NCBI GenBank assembly: GCA_031373695.1
Contig: JANMNC010000067.1
Coordinates: 1-23,959, forward strand
Direction of reading: 5' to 3'
Length of the DNA: 23,959 nucleotides
From: Methylotenera_A sp031373695
GTDB lineage: Bacteria; Pseudomonadota; Gammaproteobacteria; Burkholderiales; Methylophilaceae
In this document: positions 23,480 through 23,959 of the stretch, piece by piece
Layout: each line of letters starts with the position of its first letter
Position numbering within the stretch: position 1 is the stretch's first letter
The notes under the pieces: generated by a model
The model's input: only the letters and a program-made list of their open reading frames with translations
What the model was told of the DNA's origin: nothing
Databases searched by the model: none
Translations under genes and position numbers: made by a program

Positions 23480-23959
23480 TTATGCCGTTGCCGTTCTCAT
23501 TGCTACGCGCATTACTGCACTTCTTGAGCGCACGTTTTGTTTTACCTCAGCAGCACTAGGCTTAATTGCCTTACCTATCGCCATTAATCTTGGTTGTGGC
23601 AAATCTTTGGCTTTTACTGGAAAATTACTCGGTAAATCGTCACGGTTTTGTTCGCCTTGAATAAAGCGCTTCACAATACGGTCTTCTAGCGAATGAAAGC
23701 TAATCACAACCAACCTGCCACCTTCTGCCAACAAATCTAGGCATTGCGGCAAAATTAACGATAGCTCCTCAAGCTCCGAATTGACGAAAATCCGTAGAGC
23801 TTGAAAGGTGCGCGTTGCAGGGTTCTGCCCCGGTTCGATCTTGGGGATTGCACTTGCCACGATCTTGGCAAGCTGTCCTGTAGTGGTGATGGCGCGCCCG
23901 TCTGTGCGCTCCTTAATAATCGCCCTTGCAACCTGCTTAGCAAACCGTTCTTCACCATA
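23480..23959 (-). CDS. rsmH: 16S rRNA m4C1402 methyltransferase RsmH, 3' part
   Basis: RsmH (MraW) methylates N4 of C1402 in 16S rRNA with S-adenosylmethionine and heads most dcw clusters. Only the last 159 residues are in the window; the frame is open to the right edge, so about half of the gene, including the SAM-binding N-terminal motifs, is outside. Visible conserved blocks are YGEERFAKQVARAI, NPATRTFQALRIFVNSELEE and GGRLVVISFHSLEDRIVKRF, and the typical end NVRSRSAVMRVAMRT. The part upstream of about 23765 has clearly higher GC (about 54 percent against 45, counted by hand) and different synonymous codons (ATC, AAG, CCC, CCG, GGG) from the part downstream. This suggests a recombinant gene. 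The reading frame is intact across the change. Confidence 0.96.
   Translation of the reverse strand, partial: YGEERFAKQVARAIIKERTDGRAITTTGQLAKIVASAIPKIEPGQNPATRTFQALRIFVNSELEELSLILPQCLDLLAEGGRLVVISFHSLEDRIVKRFIQGEQNRDDLPSNFPVKAKDLPQPRLMAIGKAIKPSAAEVKQNVRSRSAVMRVAMRTATA

Noticed and set aside
23755..23958. 67-codon frame on the - strand overlapping rsmH
   Set aside because: It is out of frame with the conserved RsmH sequence, Arg/Ser-rich, and arises from the higher-GC segment.

Overview
The window is a chromosomal segment from a Gram-negative bacterium, most likely a low-GC betaproteobacterium of the Methylophilaceae (Methylotenera-like). This rests on the gene order of the division and cell wall (dcw) cluster, on LpxC and SlmA (outer-membrane and proteobacterial markers), on AT-rich codon usage (GC in the low-to-mid 40s percent by eye), and on the types of intergenic repeat. 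The genus is an inference; no database search was possible.

Layout. The left edge (1-946) is on the + strand: the 3' part of slmA, the nucleoid-occlusion regulator that blocks FtsZ, then a small unrecognised gene with a HEPN-like RNHLEH motif. Bases 947-1312 hold no gene but a dense stack of inverted repeats. They separate these two genes from everything else, which runs convergently on the - strand.

From 23959 down to 1313 every gene is on the - strand. In transcription order these are rsmH (5' end outside the window), ftsL, ftsI, murE, murF, mraY, murD, ftsW, murG, a possible 56-codon gene, murC, murB, ddl, ftsQ, ftsA, ftsZ, lpxC, a 60-residue membrane protein, a Slt70-type lytic transglycosylase, an NDUFA9-like NAD(P)-binding protein and cca. 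Many junctions overlap by 1-14 bases (ATGA, TAATG, GTGA, TTGA), which suggests translational coupling. MurC-F, Ddl, MurB, MraY and MurG build lipid II. FtsW and FtsI polymerise and cross-link it at the septum, FtsL/Q/A/Z form the divisome, LpxC commits lipid A synthesis, and Slt remodels peptidoglycan.

Most of the window is a well-known cluster. The points that deserve a second look are: (1) a 56-codon ORF that exactly fills the murG-murC gap, with its own GGAGG site, a GTGA overlap at its start and a TTGA overlap with a TTG-started murC at its end; (2) the HEPN-like gene and the nested palindrome beside it; (3) a sharp base and codon-use change inside rsmH at about 23765, suggesting a mosaic gene; (4) a pentapeptide KP-repeat tail on FtsQ; (5) an FtsI C-terminus that looks recruited from a GTCATTCC-type intergenic repeat; (6) structured spacers between ftsA and ftsZ, between mraY and murD, and just upstream of lpxC. 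I saw no rRNA, tRNA, CRISPR array or transposase gene.
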